Shown here: positions 1-11,410 of the stretch, in pieces
Numbering within the stretch: the first letter of the stretch is position 1
How the letters are laid out: each line of letters opens with the position of its first letter
Assembly (NCBI GenBank): GCA_004764695.1
Contig: SMSO01000007.1
Coordinates: 451,501 to 515,500, forward strand
Source of the DNA: Schizochytrium sp. TIO01
Lineage: Eukaryota > Sar > Bigyra > Thraustochytrida > Thraustochytriidae
Reading direction: 5' to 3'
DNA: 64,000 nt
Notes under the pieces: model-generated
Told to the model about the DNA's origin: nothing
Databases searched by the model: none
The model's input: the letters and a program-made list of their open reading frames with translations, nothing else
Program-made: the position numbers and the translations under genes

Positions 1-3000
1 CATACATTATTTGCCACAAGACAAGACTATAGCTATAGACGTCAATCTTGTTTGTAATACCCGTGTTCTCCCGAAGTAACTCGGGTGCCATGTAAGCAGG
101 GGTACCTTGATGATTAACAGCGTCAATTTTGTCATCAGGACCCATGGTAAACTTAGCAATGCCCAAGTCACAAATCTTTGCGTGACCAGAAACATCCAAA
201 AGAACATTTTCACATTTCACATCGAAATGAATCATGTGATTATCATGAATGTATGCCATTCCTGCTGCAATCTGCCTTGCTACAACAAGTTTGCGAGCAA
301 TGTCAAAATTTTTGAACGACAGGTTGAGGGATTTGGGCAAACGAAAGATAAGGTCCTGAAGACTGCAAGCAGCGAGCTCCATTACTACCAAGAAACGGTG
401 GCCACCAGTGTCATTGCTCATTGCAGTCGCACAACCAAAAAGACGAATGACGTTGGGGTGACGCAAACGACGAAGGTTCTTAACTTCTGCCAGCATTTCA
501 TCAGACTCTCCTATTCCATTTAGCATTTCATCCTCCACACCATTGAAGCTATATGTCTCATGCTCTGGGACATTGTGCGCAGCTGCACCAGGGGTTAGCA
601 AACCGCTTGTGTTCAACACGGAACCATTGCTCGTACCAAGACCGCCTACGCCTGTGTTTGTTGCGTCCATTGACATGGATCGGCTAGAAGAGGAAACTGA
701 GGCATCTTCAGCAGGGAATGGAGAGCGTGCCACAGGGCCATCATCTGCTGAAGCGCTTAAAACATCAACATTACTGCAGGTTGAGTTTGAACGAACAGTG
801 CTGCTATTACTTAAGTAACGGGGTGGCAATGGGTGGCGTCCAAAGCGATGCCGCGAGCCGACACTGTTATTGTCACCACTGGCAGTGGACTGTCGACCAA
901 GACTGTAGCCCTTCATCATATTCTGTGCTCCGGCAGAACGAGTAGAGCGTGGAAAAAATTCTTTCACAGCAACATCAGATCCACAATAAGTTGCCTTAAA
1001 GATACGTCCACTACTACCCATTCCAATTGTAGGTCCAAGTTGTAGTTGTTTGATATCAACAGCTAATCCATTCATATCTGAAGCACGTGTGCCTTCGGAT
1101 GAATCATCATTGTGAGCCCTGAGGATTTCAGCCATGACAACATGCTTAGAACTACGCGATTCAAGACCATGACTGGACTGTGATTCGAACAAGCGAATGC
1201 ATTCATCGGGGCGGTACTCGTGAACACTCCCTGTGTGCTTACTAAATGTTTTCCCACCAAGCATAATCCGGTCCCTGGAGATGTCATCCTTATCGATCAT
1301 TTCTTCATCTTTACGTGAACGCCTACGCTTCCCAAAGACAATATAGAAAATTCCACAAAGGAGCAATAAACCACCGATTGAGGTGGTCGAAATAATTGCA
1401 ACATGGGTATCTTCTTTGGCAGCCGCGACAACTTCAACAGGAGCCACGGTGGGGCTTTCGGTGGGTGTATCACTAGCCAGGAGTTCAGTTATAGATACTG
1501 GGCACACAGTTTCATTGGCGTCGTCATTTGCCTCAGTGTCTCGGTCGGGTAGCTCGGCGGATCCGGAGTAGACGTAAGGAATGGAAGCTTCAATTGTCGT
1601 ATAGCTAGAATCAAGCCATATCGCTGCTACGATAGTACCATTTCCACTTTGCAAAGATCGTCGCTTGGCTGAGTAGATTGGCGAGTGCGTGTAATTCTCA
1701 AAAAGAAACTCAAGATAATCCTCCAGACTTACAACGTAGGAGGCTGGCTCGCTAGTAGGGGTGAGTGTGGGCGCAGTGGGTTGCATTGTAGGCGTTGCTG
1801 TTGGACGCATGGTTGTTGGTGATCCTGTTGGAGTAAGCGTAGTCGGCACCTCGGTTGATGTTGGCGAAAATGTTTGATTTGTTCCGTTGACGAAAAGGGT
1901 TGGTGCCGATGTCGAGTTTGTATCTGTTGTATTTGCATCCAACAGGACACGCCCGAGCATGCGGCGAAGGGAAGAAGTGGGTGATGCAGACGGCAAAAGC
2001 GTAGGAGCATTTGTTGCATTGGTAGAGTTGAGGGACCCGGTTCCAAAAGACGTTGGCGCTAGGGTATAGTTGGTACCATTGATGATATCCGTGCTGTTTG
2101 TTTGATTCGACCAGAGAGTGGGTGCAAGGGTTGGCGCAAAAGTTGGAACTCCTGTCGGCATTGCAGTTGGCGTGGGTGCAACAGTCGGCACTGTGTACCG
2201 TGTGTAAGAATCTGTGACAACAGGCATATCAACCACGCAAAGAGTTTGAAGACCACTCAGAACTGAAGCATCACTATCAGGATCAATACTAAAGCATGTT
2301 GAGTCCATGATAGTTGCTGTTGGTACAAGCTGACTTCCGTCAAAGTCATCGGAAAGAAAAGCCAATCGGGGTTCCTCGATTGCTGTCATTCCATCTGGAA
2401 CTGTAATACCCATTGCTTCGATTGCAATTGTTGAATTGAAGACCATTTCTTGCATCAAGCAACGAAGATCCTGCACCATTGTGCTTGTGACTTCATCGAC
2501 AGTGAGAATTCGGCGGCTGTCGTCATTTGTTGACTGTATCGCCATTAAGGATGAAGCAGTAGAGTTGGAGCCGTTTGAAGAAGAAAACGATGACGAGTTT
2601 GTTCCGTTTGAAGGAGTTGGTGCTAACGTCGTATAGTCATCGTAATCATCGTATGAATCTCCGTCACCTTGTGAGCGGTTACTCTCGATAAAACTTTGAG
2701 TGCTATCATCCCACGCCTGAGTGAATCCCATCCAGAAGCGAACGTGATAGGCAGCAAATAGAGGTAATGTAGGTGCTGGTGTAGGTGCAAACGTTGGGTT
2801 CATAGTTGGTGCTATGGTGGTTGGCTTTTCTGTTGGAGCGGACGTTGGAGTAAAAGTCGGTTGCACCGGCGCTGATGTAGGTTTCATAGTGGGCCTCTGC
2901 GTTGGACTCGAAGTTGGAGCTGCTGCTGGAATATAAGTATTCGTACAAAGTCCTCCCTTCGTGAAATAGCCGTTCTCGTCTATCTCGGTTGGACACCATC

Positions 3001-4054
3001 CCAAAATTGTTGTACCAAGTTCATCTTTTACCATAGCCTCCGCTGACTCCAGATTAGCTAGTTTGGTACTGGATGAGATAACATAAGAGATGCAGTTGCT
3101 TGAGTTGGTATAATTCCATCCCCAGTCCATGAACTCTGGAGGTGTGACGCATTGTGTTTTCGAAGAACTAACATCGAGCATCATGTGGTTAACAACCTTC
3201 TTTTTCCATGCGTTGGTTCCCTTGTACCATGCTTTGTATTTCTTATTTTTGGGGTAAAAGGTTTGATTCCAGTATGTTGTGACGTTTGATAGGGCTTCTT
3301 CTGAGAGAGAAGCCAGGGGTGGGACATATGAATCAGCTGTGCAGTTGCAATAGAGCCAGGCGTTCCGACTTGAGAGTGAGTCTGGGTCGGCTGATGATTT
3401 GTCATAAATCTGTGAGATAGGACACCACATAAGAGAGGTATTGAGGCTATCTGTTGTGTAAGGTGTGTACAGACCTGTGGTCGCGGCGCAGCGGCCCTCG
3501 CTGTAAGTTCGCGAGGCAACGCATGTAATATTATCGCTTGTTACGGTTCCTGGAGTACAAGTGGATGTAGGATACTGCTTGAACTGCCACGAACTTGAAT
3601 AGCACGTGATGGTTTCTTTTTGTGCCTCTGTAATAGAACTATAGGAAGTGCCTTTGTAAATTGGGTTACAGGTAATTTTGAGGTCGTTTTGCATGAAGGA
3701 CCATGACCCGAGCGCCGGCTTTACCATGCAACTGGCCACAGCCAAGATGCAAAGCACGATATTCACCCAGGACTCCAATCTTGTTGGATTTCTCTGTCGT
3801 TTTTTTCGAATTCCTCCTGCCTTATGGTTTGCTGTTGACGAACGCGATGAAGGTGACGATGACGATGATGATAACCTATTCAACAAATTAACTAAAGACC
3901 TTGGTTGATTTTCTTCCCTAACCTCTGCAGTGCCATAACAAGACACAGAAATGGGAGGATCGTGAGAAGAAGATAATAAATGAGCTTCTGTAGGTTCCAT
4001 CGGCAACCTGCGTTTCTTGCCAGCTTTGATATTCCACATTTCTGCCATCCCCAT
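1..4054 (-). CDS. Receptor-like protein kinase with PT-repeat ectodomain (3' end beyond window)
   Basis: A single open frame of 1351 codons runs from the ATG at 4054 to the left edge, so the C-lobe end is missing. Residues 1-95 are basic and Ser-rich. A hydrophobic stretch at about 97-113 (WVNIVLCILAVASCMV) may be a signal anchor. A Cys-containing, heavily N-glycosylatable region spans about 120-370. Three Pro-Thr repeat blocks follow, at about 376-431, 622-650 and 710-770. A transmembrane helix lies at about 884-907, followed by a basic stop-transfer KRRRSRK. The cytoplasmic kinase has a glycine loop GMGSSG at 1011, Lys1031 in VAVKEF, Glu1190 in EMLAEVKNL, the catalytic loop IHFDVKCENVLLD with Asp1278, DLG at 1296 and MAPE. 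About 130 Ser/Asn-rich residues are inserted between the beta-3 Lys and helix C. The key catalytic residues visible are intact, so it is probably active. HFD replaces HRD, making it a non-RD kinase. The TKL-type assignment is an inference from the motifs. The ligand is unknown. Confidence 0.9.
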   Translation of the reverse strand, partial: MGMAEMWNIKAGKKRRLPMEPTEAHLLSSSHDPPISVSCYGTAEVREENQPRSLVNLLNRLSSSSSSPSSRSSTANHKAGGIRKKRQRNPTRLESWVNIVLCILAVASCMVKPALGSWSFMQNDLKITCNPIYKGTSYSSITEAQKETITCYSSSWQFKQYPTSTCTPGTVTSDNITCVASRTYSEGRCAATTGLYTPYTTDSLNTSLMWCPISQIYDKSSADPDSLSSRNAWLYCNCTADSYVPPLASLSEEALSNVTTYWNQTFYPKNKKYKAWYKGTNAWKKKVVNHMMLDVSSSKTQCVTPPEFMDWGWNYTNSSNCISYVISSSTKLANLESAEAMVKDELGTTILGWCPTEIDENGYFTKGGLCTNTYIPAAAPTSSPTQRPTMKPTSAPVQPTFTPTSAPTEKPTTIAPTMNPTFAPTPAPTLPLFAAYHVRFWMGFTQAWDDSTQSFIESNRSQGDGDSYDDYDDYTTLAPTPSNGTNSSSFSSSNGSNSTASSLMAIQSTNDDSRRILTVDEVTSTMVQDLRCLMQEMVFNSTIAIEAMGITVPDGMTAIEEPRLAFLSDDFDGSQLVPTATIMDSTCFSIDPDSDASVLSGLQTLCVVDMPVVTDSYTRYTVPTVAPTPTAMPTGVPTFAPTLAPTLWSNQTNSTDIINGTNYTLAPTSFGTGSLNSTNATNAPTLLPSASPTSSLRRMLGRVLLDANTTDTNSTSAPTLFVNGTNQTFSPTSTEVPTTLTPTGSPTTMRPTATPTMQPTAPTLTPTSEPASYVVSLEDYLEFLFENYTHSPIYSAKRRSLQSGNGTIVAAIWLDSSYTTIEASIPYVYSGSAELPDRDTEANDDANETVCPVSITELLASDTPTESPTVAPVEVVAAAKEDTHVAIISTTSIGGLLLLCGIFYIVFGKRRRSRKDEEMIDKDDISRDRIMLGGKTFSKHTGSVHEYRPDECIRLFESQSSHGLESRSSKHVVMAEILRAHNDDSSEGTRASDMNGLAVDIKQLQLGPTIGMGSSGRIFKATYCGSDVAVKEFFPRSTRSAGAQNMMKGYSLGRQSTASGDNNSVGSRHRFGRHPLPPRYLSNSSTVRSNSTCSNVDVLSASADDGPVARSPFPAEDASVSSSSRSMSMDATNTGVGGLGTSNGSVLNTSGLLTPGAAAHNVPEHETYSFNGVEDEMLNGIGESDEMLAEVKNLRRLRHPNVIRLFGCATAMSNDTGGHRFLVVMELAACSLQDLIFRLPKSLNLSFKNFDIARKLVVARQIAAGMAYIHDNHMIHFDVKCENVLLDVSGHAKICDLGIAKFTMGPDDKIDAVNHQGTPAYMAPELLRENTGITNKIDVYSYSLVLWQIMY

Positions 4055-4706
4055 TTTTGCAAACTAGCTTAGGCTAGCAGAGATATGACCAGCAAGCTAG
4101 TTAGCTATTGTGTCTCAACAAAATTCACCACTTGGAAATAGTCAAGCCGCTTGGTCTCCCTTTCGGTCTGTTTTCTCAAACTCCAAACTTTCAGCTCTGA
4201 CTGCACGTCACTGCCGCTGTGATGCTCCCTTCAGCGGCTGCTTCTTTTACTATTTATTTTTCGTTGTTGCTGTTGTTAACCTGCTAACAAGCCGAGGTTC
4301 GAGCTCCTTTGCCGTGCTCGCGACAGCAAGCGGGCGAGGAGAGGGAGAGGGAGGTTCGACGGTGGCTTGCCTCGCCGCGATGCCTGCGCGGGGGCTTGAG
4401 GTCGACCGAAGCTGGCGCCGCAGGAAACGACTTAAAGGCCCAAATGAAGCGAGGGACCAGCGAGCGCGCTGATCGACGGATCGACTGGATGAGTTACCAC
4501 CGCTCTGCAGAAGTTAGAGGAAACGGAGCACGCTCGCAGTGCCGCGAGCGGCCGGCAGGGATGGAGAGTCCCGCTCTCCGTCCTCCGCGGCCTCTTCCCA
4601 GGACCTGCGGGTCTGCCGGTCCTCGCCGCGTCGGAGAGGAAGGGCAGGCGCGACGAGGCCAAAACAGAACAGAAATCGAATAAGAAGAATAACAATAATC
4701 GACACT

Positions 4707-4735
4707 CAAACAAACAAACAAACAAACAAACAAAC
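4707..4735. repeat. (CAAA)n microsatellite
   Basis: About seven tandem copies of the tetramer CAAA sit inside an A-rich stretch that directly follows a GC-rich patch. Confidence 0.95.
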
Positions 4736-5367
4736 CAAAACTTTAACAACACACAACAATGAAAAGAAGAAGAAACCTCAAAGAAACTTAAAGAGTGAAC
4801 CAAACACACAAAAGCGAAAGAGAGAGAAAACAAAACAAACAAAAACCAAAATCAATCAAACTTGAAGGAAAAAAGAAAGACACCTTAAAAGAACGCCTCC
4901 ACAAGAACGCCTCTGACTGAAAAGAACGGCAGCGATAACTAACTAAGGCAGAGTCTGCGAGGGCCGGGCTCCTGCGCCGCTCCGCCGCGTGGGCAGGCAG
5001 CGGATGGCAGGCGCCTGAGACTGGCTGCCGCTGGCGCGGGGGGTGGCCTACCTCCCTCGCGGCGTACCTAGGTGCCGGCGCGAGGCTCCTGCGCTCGCGT
5101 CCGTGCGTGCGGCGGCCGGCCGCGCCCGAGGTGATGATGGTTGGCGATTGCCGCACCTATTTCTCCATTTCTTCTTCTTCTTTTAAATTCATTTTTAAAA
5201 TATTTTTCTTAAATTTTAAAAAAAAGTTATTATCATTGTTATTTAATTTAAAAGAAATTGATGTAATAGGAATTCGGAAAGTTCAAGTTCTCGAAATGCA
5301 ACTCTTTGGAATCGAGCTATTTAAAATTCTGGTATAGTTAGAGATTTTATTATTTATTTTTAAAGGG

Positions 5368-5407
5368 AAAAAGAAAAAGAAAAAGAAAAAGAAAAAGAAA
5401 AAAAAGA
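5368..5407. repeat. (GAAAAA)n microsatellite
   Basis: About five hexamers of GAAAAA run into a poly-A/GA tail, in an AT-rich patch. Confidence 0.9.
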
Positions 5408-6708
5408 GAAGACTTGAAAAAATGGACGGTAATTTCTAAATGGTGCAAATGTGCACTTCGAAGAAAGGTCTCTGGTAGGACTTTGTTAGGTTCTTACTAC
5501 TAACCTGCCCCAGGTCTTGATTCTTTTATGCCTGGGAGGTACTGCTACTCTATGGTAAGTGACTTCTACAGACTCTCAGTCAACTTTTTCTTTTTGTTCT
5601 TCTAAAGACAAAAACCAGAGAAACTAACTTTAAAACGTTTTTATTATCATATTTTATATTTATATAGTAAATTGGACAGTCAGTCTGGCGCATTGGCTAT
5701 TGATCTGTTGACTTGCCTTTCAGGACAAGGTCATCGAGATCGAGTCAATTGAGCACGCCATCTCAAACTAAAGCACAACCTCTGCTCAAACTTACATTCG
5801 CACCTGATTTACGCAGAGCTCTCGCGATTCCCCTCGTCTCGATCTTCAAGTTCTCAAGCGCTCATGCAAAAGCAGGAGACCTACAAACTGAATAGCGCCT
5901 ATATTAGAAATACATGAAAGAGCGAATATTATAACAGGCATAGGACTAGCTACCCAGTTGCTAGGCGCTAGGTAGCAGTACTTTTGGTCTCTTTGGGAGC
6001 TGAGTGAAATCAACATGAATATTTTATTTTAATTCAAAATAATGTTTATTTAATTATTTAATTATTTTTTAAATGCCAAAATTAGTTATTTAACAGAAAA
6101 AGTGCAAAAAGGAAAAAACAAGTTTTCCGAGTTCCGAACAGCCAATGCTCAACAAGGCCAATTTGGAGGCGCTTCAGCGTTGCGTATCTTGGGCACCCGC
6201 CATCTTCTGCAGAGCTCATCGTCCATGTCAACACCCTTCCGCCTCTGCATTTCCCCGCACCCTGTCACGAAGGCCGAGGCTTTCCTCGAGCGCTCAGGGC
6301 TCCTGCTTTTCCAAAGGTGGGTCCTCCAACACCTTTCAAGCACCTCCTCTCTGCTGCTAATAATAGGCACTATTGTGGAGGTCACAGAATATGTATGTAT
6401 TCATTCATTGATTTAATTATTTATTTATGTATGTATGTATATACAGTATCAGTATGTATGTATGTGTGCTACCAAACAAGTAAATAACAACATCACCAAA
6501 TTTCTCAATCGCGCAGCACTTTTCAGCACTTGTGCAGCGATTACTCGCGTCGAGGCAGCTGCTGCTGCCGCTGACAATGGTGGCGATGGCTATGACTGTG
6601 GCGGCGACGATTCTCGCTCCTTCATAGCGGCCCCCGGATTGCCAGGTTCTGCGACGAGTTAATGAATGAATGAATCCCTCTCCGATCTCTCCGCCATTTC
6701 GCACACCG

Positions 6709-6709
<1 letters not shown>

Positions 6710-6755
<46 letters not shown>

Positions 6756-6758
6756 TCA
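6710..6758. repeat. (TTTC)n microsatellite
   Basis: About twelve tandem TTTC tetramers. This is the same unit as the large GAAA array at 10361 but in the opposite orientation. Confidence 0.95.
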
Positions 6759-6984
6759 TTCTCGAGTTTGGCCTTTGTTTCTTATGATAGAATAAATAAA
6801 GCATTCATTCACAAACTCACAGTGCCACGACACGTTTAAACAGCGCCCAGGCCTACCCGCGGGTAGCTAACTCCTATGCCAGCCGCCTCGTACGTGCCAC
6901 TGAAGTCGCGCTTTTTCATAGCTCTAAATCACAGCTCCAAGTCCAGTGAAAACTTGCCGCTCGCCATGCCGGGCTGTGAAGGCA

Positions 6985-7011
6985 ACCTCCTCCTCCTCCT
7001 CCTCCTCCTCC
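6985..7011. repeat. (CTC)n trinucleotide repeat
   Basis: About nine CTC/TCC triplets, followed shortly by a CAG run near 7038. It is intergenic, so the polyglutamate reading on the minus strand is not a credible protein. Confidence 0.9.
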
Positions 7012-7143
7012 TGCTCCTCGAGATCCTCGGAGACTCGTCGCAGCAGCAGCAGGCAGGTAGGTGGGTGGGCGTCTGGATTTCGAGAATCGCTTAACTGGTA
7101 CGTGCCGCGCAATTTCTTCTTTTTCGGAATTGCTCTGAGAGCC

Positions 7144-7176
7144 TTCTTCTTCTTCTTCTTCTTCTTCTTCTTCTTC
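7144..7176. repeat. (TTC)n trinucleotide repeat
   Basis: Eleven TTC triplets. The minus strand would read as polylysine in one frame, which accounts for a false open frame. Confidence 0.95.
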
Positions 7177-8159
7177 AAGCTTCGACAGGTTATTATCGAT
7201 CTCTCAACCTGACGAAGAACTTTGGTTTCCGAGCTCAAGCTCTTCAAGCTCTTCTGCCGAGCTTGCTCCGTGGGCATGAGAGCTCCTAACTCGTGGAAAG
7301 GGTAGGTAGGTCGTGCGTATTCGTGATCGAGAATTAACTCTCGCGAGCACACTGGCCTCTTGGCGCCAGAAACACGGCGCTGATTATGCTGCTCATGAAG
7401 GTTTGTTTGTTTATATGCGTATTCGAATGTCTTTCTTTCTTTGCCAGGACCTATCGTGATTACGTAATTTGGTGTATTCTGCAAAATACCGATACTCCGT
7501 GCGCCTTGACCATCTGCTGCTGCTGAGCTCAAGGTGGACGGCGATCGAATATGTGGATTGGCAGGCTTTCCTTTGTCCCGTTGATTCCATCCTCTGCTAA
7601 TAAGACGGTCACGTGCAGAGTCGCTCTATTTGCCACTACAGATAGTCACGTGCTGACTCACCGTGCCCATGATCACTCCACACGTGACGAACTTGAGATA
7701 GGTCAGAGAAGAAAGCAGCAGCTTCAGCTATTACTTCACTCACGGAGCGCGCAGCTTTGTCGAGAGAGAGCGACCTCTCAGAGGTCTGCTCTACCTCAGC
7801 GGAGTCTTCCATTCCACAGCCTTCACGGAAAGTCAATCTGTTTCACAGCAGTAGCAACCAGAAACTAGCTTGTAGCTTGTAGCTTGTTATAATGTTTCCA
7901 TCATATTGTTTTTTTTAATTTTTAGGAATAGAACTAATGATTCTAAATCAAAGCTATTTTTTCTAACTCGCTGTACCTAATGTGTCGAGCCTGATGGAAA
8001 TGATTTGAGAAAAGGAAGCCAGTCTACCGGTAGTGCTTGAGTCTCTGCGAGGCTAGAGATCCGAGTTGTCAAAAGTTTTTTGTTGGGCATAAGAGCAGAC
8101 GGAATCCATTGATAGTTAGTTCTACTTATTATCACTGTCGCTTTTTTTCTTCATTTTCT

Positions 8160-8206
8160 AATTTGATTGATTGATTGGTTGATTGATTGATTTATTGATT
8201 TATTTT
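8160..8206. repeat. (TTGA)n and (TTTA)n imperfect repeats
   Basis: TTGA tetramers grade into TTTATTTTA repeats and then into an A-rich stretch, giving one AT-rich patch of about 90 bp. Confidence 0.85.
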
Positions 8207-10360
8207 ATTTTTAAAACAAAAATAAAAACAAAAAACAGAAGAAGTTGCAACAAAAAGGAGTTTGGTCTCAATGGCGTCAAATACTTCAGAAATCATCAAT
8301 CGACATAAGACATAACGTCGGCCGAGTCTTTCCATGCCTTATGCCTTGCGCTCTAAGAGCAGTGAATACAGACGACTCTGTAGTGAACCACATGGCCGTG
8401 TCATCTTGCAATTCGGCTTCTTTTAGCTTCTTCGCGGCTCGATGCTTCAAGGCGGCGGCACGTGACTTGAGAAATATGATCGTATTGCTGATGTTTCTTT
8501 CGCAGATTGACTATTATGTGAACCTCGTTTGAGAGCCTGCGAAGCTAGAGGGTCCTGCTTTCAAGCCTTGGAGCTATCGCCATGCGAGGCATTTCCATAT
8601 CGTGCTTGGCGAATCGCTGTTCGAGGAAGGCTAATTTATTTCGGGACAAGGTACAGTCTGCGCGGTGGAGAATTGGCGATGATGCGTGAGCGCCACGAGC
8701 GTGGCTGCTGTGACCACGCCCGATCATCCCGATAATCGAGGAGGTGGCGATCCCGAATCATAGTTCTTCACGTCGTCGTTGTACATGAAGCTGAGGTTTT
8801 GAGGGTCCAGACTCGAAGGAGACGTGCTCCTCATTCGTTTCGGTCTCCATCTGTGCTTTCTGTCTTCTTGGCACTGATTGCTGGCAACCTCGCGAGTGAA
8901 TGACGACCACATCTGTTCTTCGAGGCCTCAATCAATCACCATCACCTGATAGTTTTTAAAAGTTATTATTTGTAATTTCTAATTTTAAACAACAACAAAC
9001 AAGAAAAGCGCCTGCTTAGTTTTGCTTCGAATAGTTTAGCTCGCCCTTCTTTTTCAATTAAAAATAAAAACTATGTATATATAATTTGTTATAAAGTGAT
9101 TGATTCTTGAAAGCAGCACATTTTGTCGTTGATAGTACGGAACGCCGGCCCTCTGTCATCCTAAGCTAGTGCTGCGGTTTTCTCCATCCAACGCACGCAC
9201 AGTCTGGTTCCTTTTAGAACAAACATAGAAAGTAAATTAAAGCAATGTCTTTTTTTTAAATTTAATATAAATAGAACCCAACCTATAGGGATTAACAAAC
9301 TGGCGTGTTTTAGGGCTTCCTTATTTCAATACCCAACTCGGTATCTACTTACGCTCATCTTTCATAAAGGGCTTGTTCTAGCTTTAGGTTTGCCCAAGCT
9401 TGAACATTCGCAGGGGAAACGTATCCTCGTCAACAGGGTCTTACGCGTTTGCCTGCTTTGGCGTCAACGTGCAACTTCAATATTAACATCAAATTCAACA
9501 TAGCTCGTTCGTATAGCTGTTGATTTGAGAACGCTATTAAATTTAACTTTCTTCACTTTTCTTTGGAGGTGATTGCATAAGGTACTTTTAGTTACCAAAG
9601 ACGACGGGACTATTGTACTGAGTCCCCCAACTTTTGCTTCGTGGCTTCAAGGTGGCTGGCTTCAAACTTTGTCTGGGAGCCTGAAAAAGGTGGCCTAGAG
9701 CCTGTTTAACATCCTCGCTGCACCTTCCACTTGACAACTCTGAGCAATTGCTTCGCAGGAGACCCATTTTGCGGAGAGTGCACGGGGTTTTGCGATTGCA
9801 ATGTTTGACCTTGGAATTGGTTTTCCTCTTTCTCCACAGTAGGTAGGAGTCGCCTATGAGGTTCCTAAACACGTCACCCATCAAGAACACAAGACGGCAC
9901 CTCTTTAGTAGTAGACTTACTAGCAGTATCACTAACAGTAGTCGTAGCTAACAAGTTAGATAGTTCTCTACCAGAAAATGATAATGATAAAACCTAGTTC
10001 TCTCTGAAGACATAAGAAAAAAGGGTAGGTGGGAGTAGTACCTCCTACCTCCATTGTTCTTTTTCAGCGAGTCAAGAAAAAGCTTTTGGTTGAATGAAAA
10101 GAAAAGAAAAGAGAAGAAAAGAGAAAAAAAAGAGAAGAATTTGTTGCTCAAGTTGTGCACGGAACTTGAAGGAAGAAAAGACTGATAGAGAAATGCGTAG
10201 GAGGAGGTAGGGAGGATGAAATTAAGAGAAAATGATAGGAGGAAAGCATTTGAAGGCCCAAGAGGAGGAAGAAGCGCTCTTTTATGGACTCTACGTAATG
10301 AATGGGTGACAGGAAGTTAGGACTTTCAGGGAAGCAAGCAGTAGGTAGGTTAGTCCTACA

Positions 10361-10686
<326 letters not shown>

Positions 10687-11039
10687 GCCTCTGTTCGAGT
10701 GAATGAGATGGGGAACTAAGTCGATTTAATTCGATGTGATGGAGCAAAATAGGATAAACCAATCAAGACATAACGACATGATAGAATGGTATCACGATAT
10801 CATCAGCATACGCCGCCATCTTCCAATTGCCCCTTGTGGTCAGTCTCTCGGACTTCCACACTACTCTAGCTAGGAGAGCGAGCTAGCTAGAAAAAGTTAG
10901 TTTTTAGGCTCTTTGCTAAATGAATAATTGCACGCAACAACTGCGAAGCTGCTCCGCCCTAAAGCTTGCTGCTCAGCTGACTTGGCCGACCTGCTTCGGT
11001 TTGGCCTGCTCGAACACGATCTTATCGGAAACAATCTGA

Positions 11040-11040
<1 letters not shown>

Positions 11041-11079
<39 letters not shown>
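11041..11079. repeat. (CTG)n trinucleotide repeat
   Basis: Thirteen CTG/CAG triplets in intergenic DNA, with no supported coding frame around them. Confidence 0.95.
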
Positions 11080-11391
11080 ACCCGACTGCTCTCTTCGAGT
11101 TGGCTGCCAGGCGTGAACTTCACGCTGTCGAGATGCACTTCATCTCGAGCTCATGCAACGAAGTCGAACAGTTGGAACGACACGAGACGAGACGACCAGT
11201 GACACCTGAGGAGTTGGGGCAGGGCATGGTGACTGACTTATTGGGCAAATGACCTGCGAGGGAATCAGGAGCCTGAAGAAGAAGCGAGTCGATCTGAGTT
11301 CGGGAAGTCATCTAGCTGACTTCTACTATTACAACCTTCTTCTTCTGCAATGATTCATACGCATCTCTCCCAGGCCACCGTTTCTGCGATG

Positions 11392-11410
11392 GCAAAGCAA
11401 AGCAAAGCAA
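11392..11410. repeat. (AAAGC)n short repeat
   Basis: Three to four copies of the pentamer AAAGC. The same unit recurs just upstream of the cytochrome b2-type gene at 61742. Confidence 0.8.

Noticed and set aside
4280-4310. GGTTCGAGC resembling a tRNA B-box
   Set aside because: Stem pairing is only about three bases and no A-box or acceptor stem lies at the right distance.
6924-7532. 202-codon minus-strand frame with polylysine and polyglutamate
   Set aside because: Its length depends on the CTC and TTC repeats; the remainder has no recognisable family and sits in a desert.
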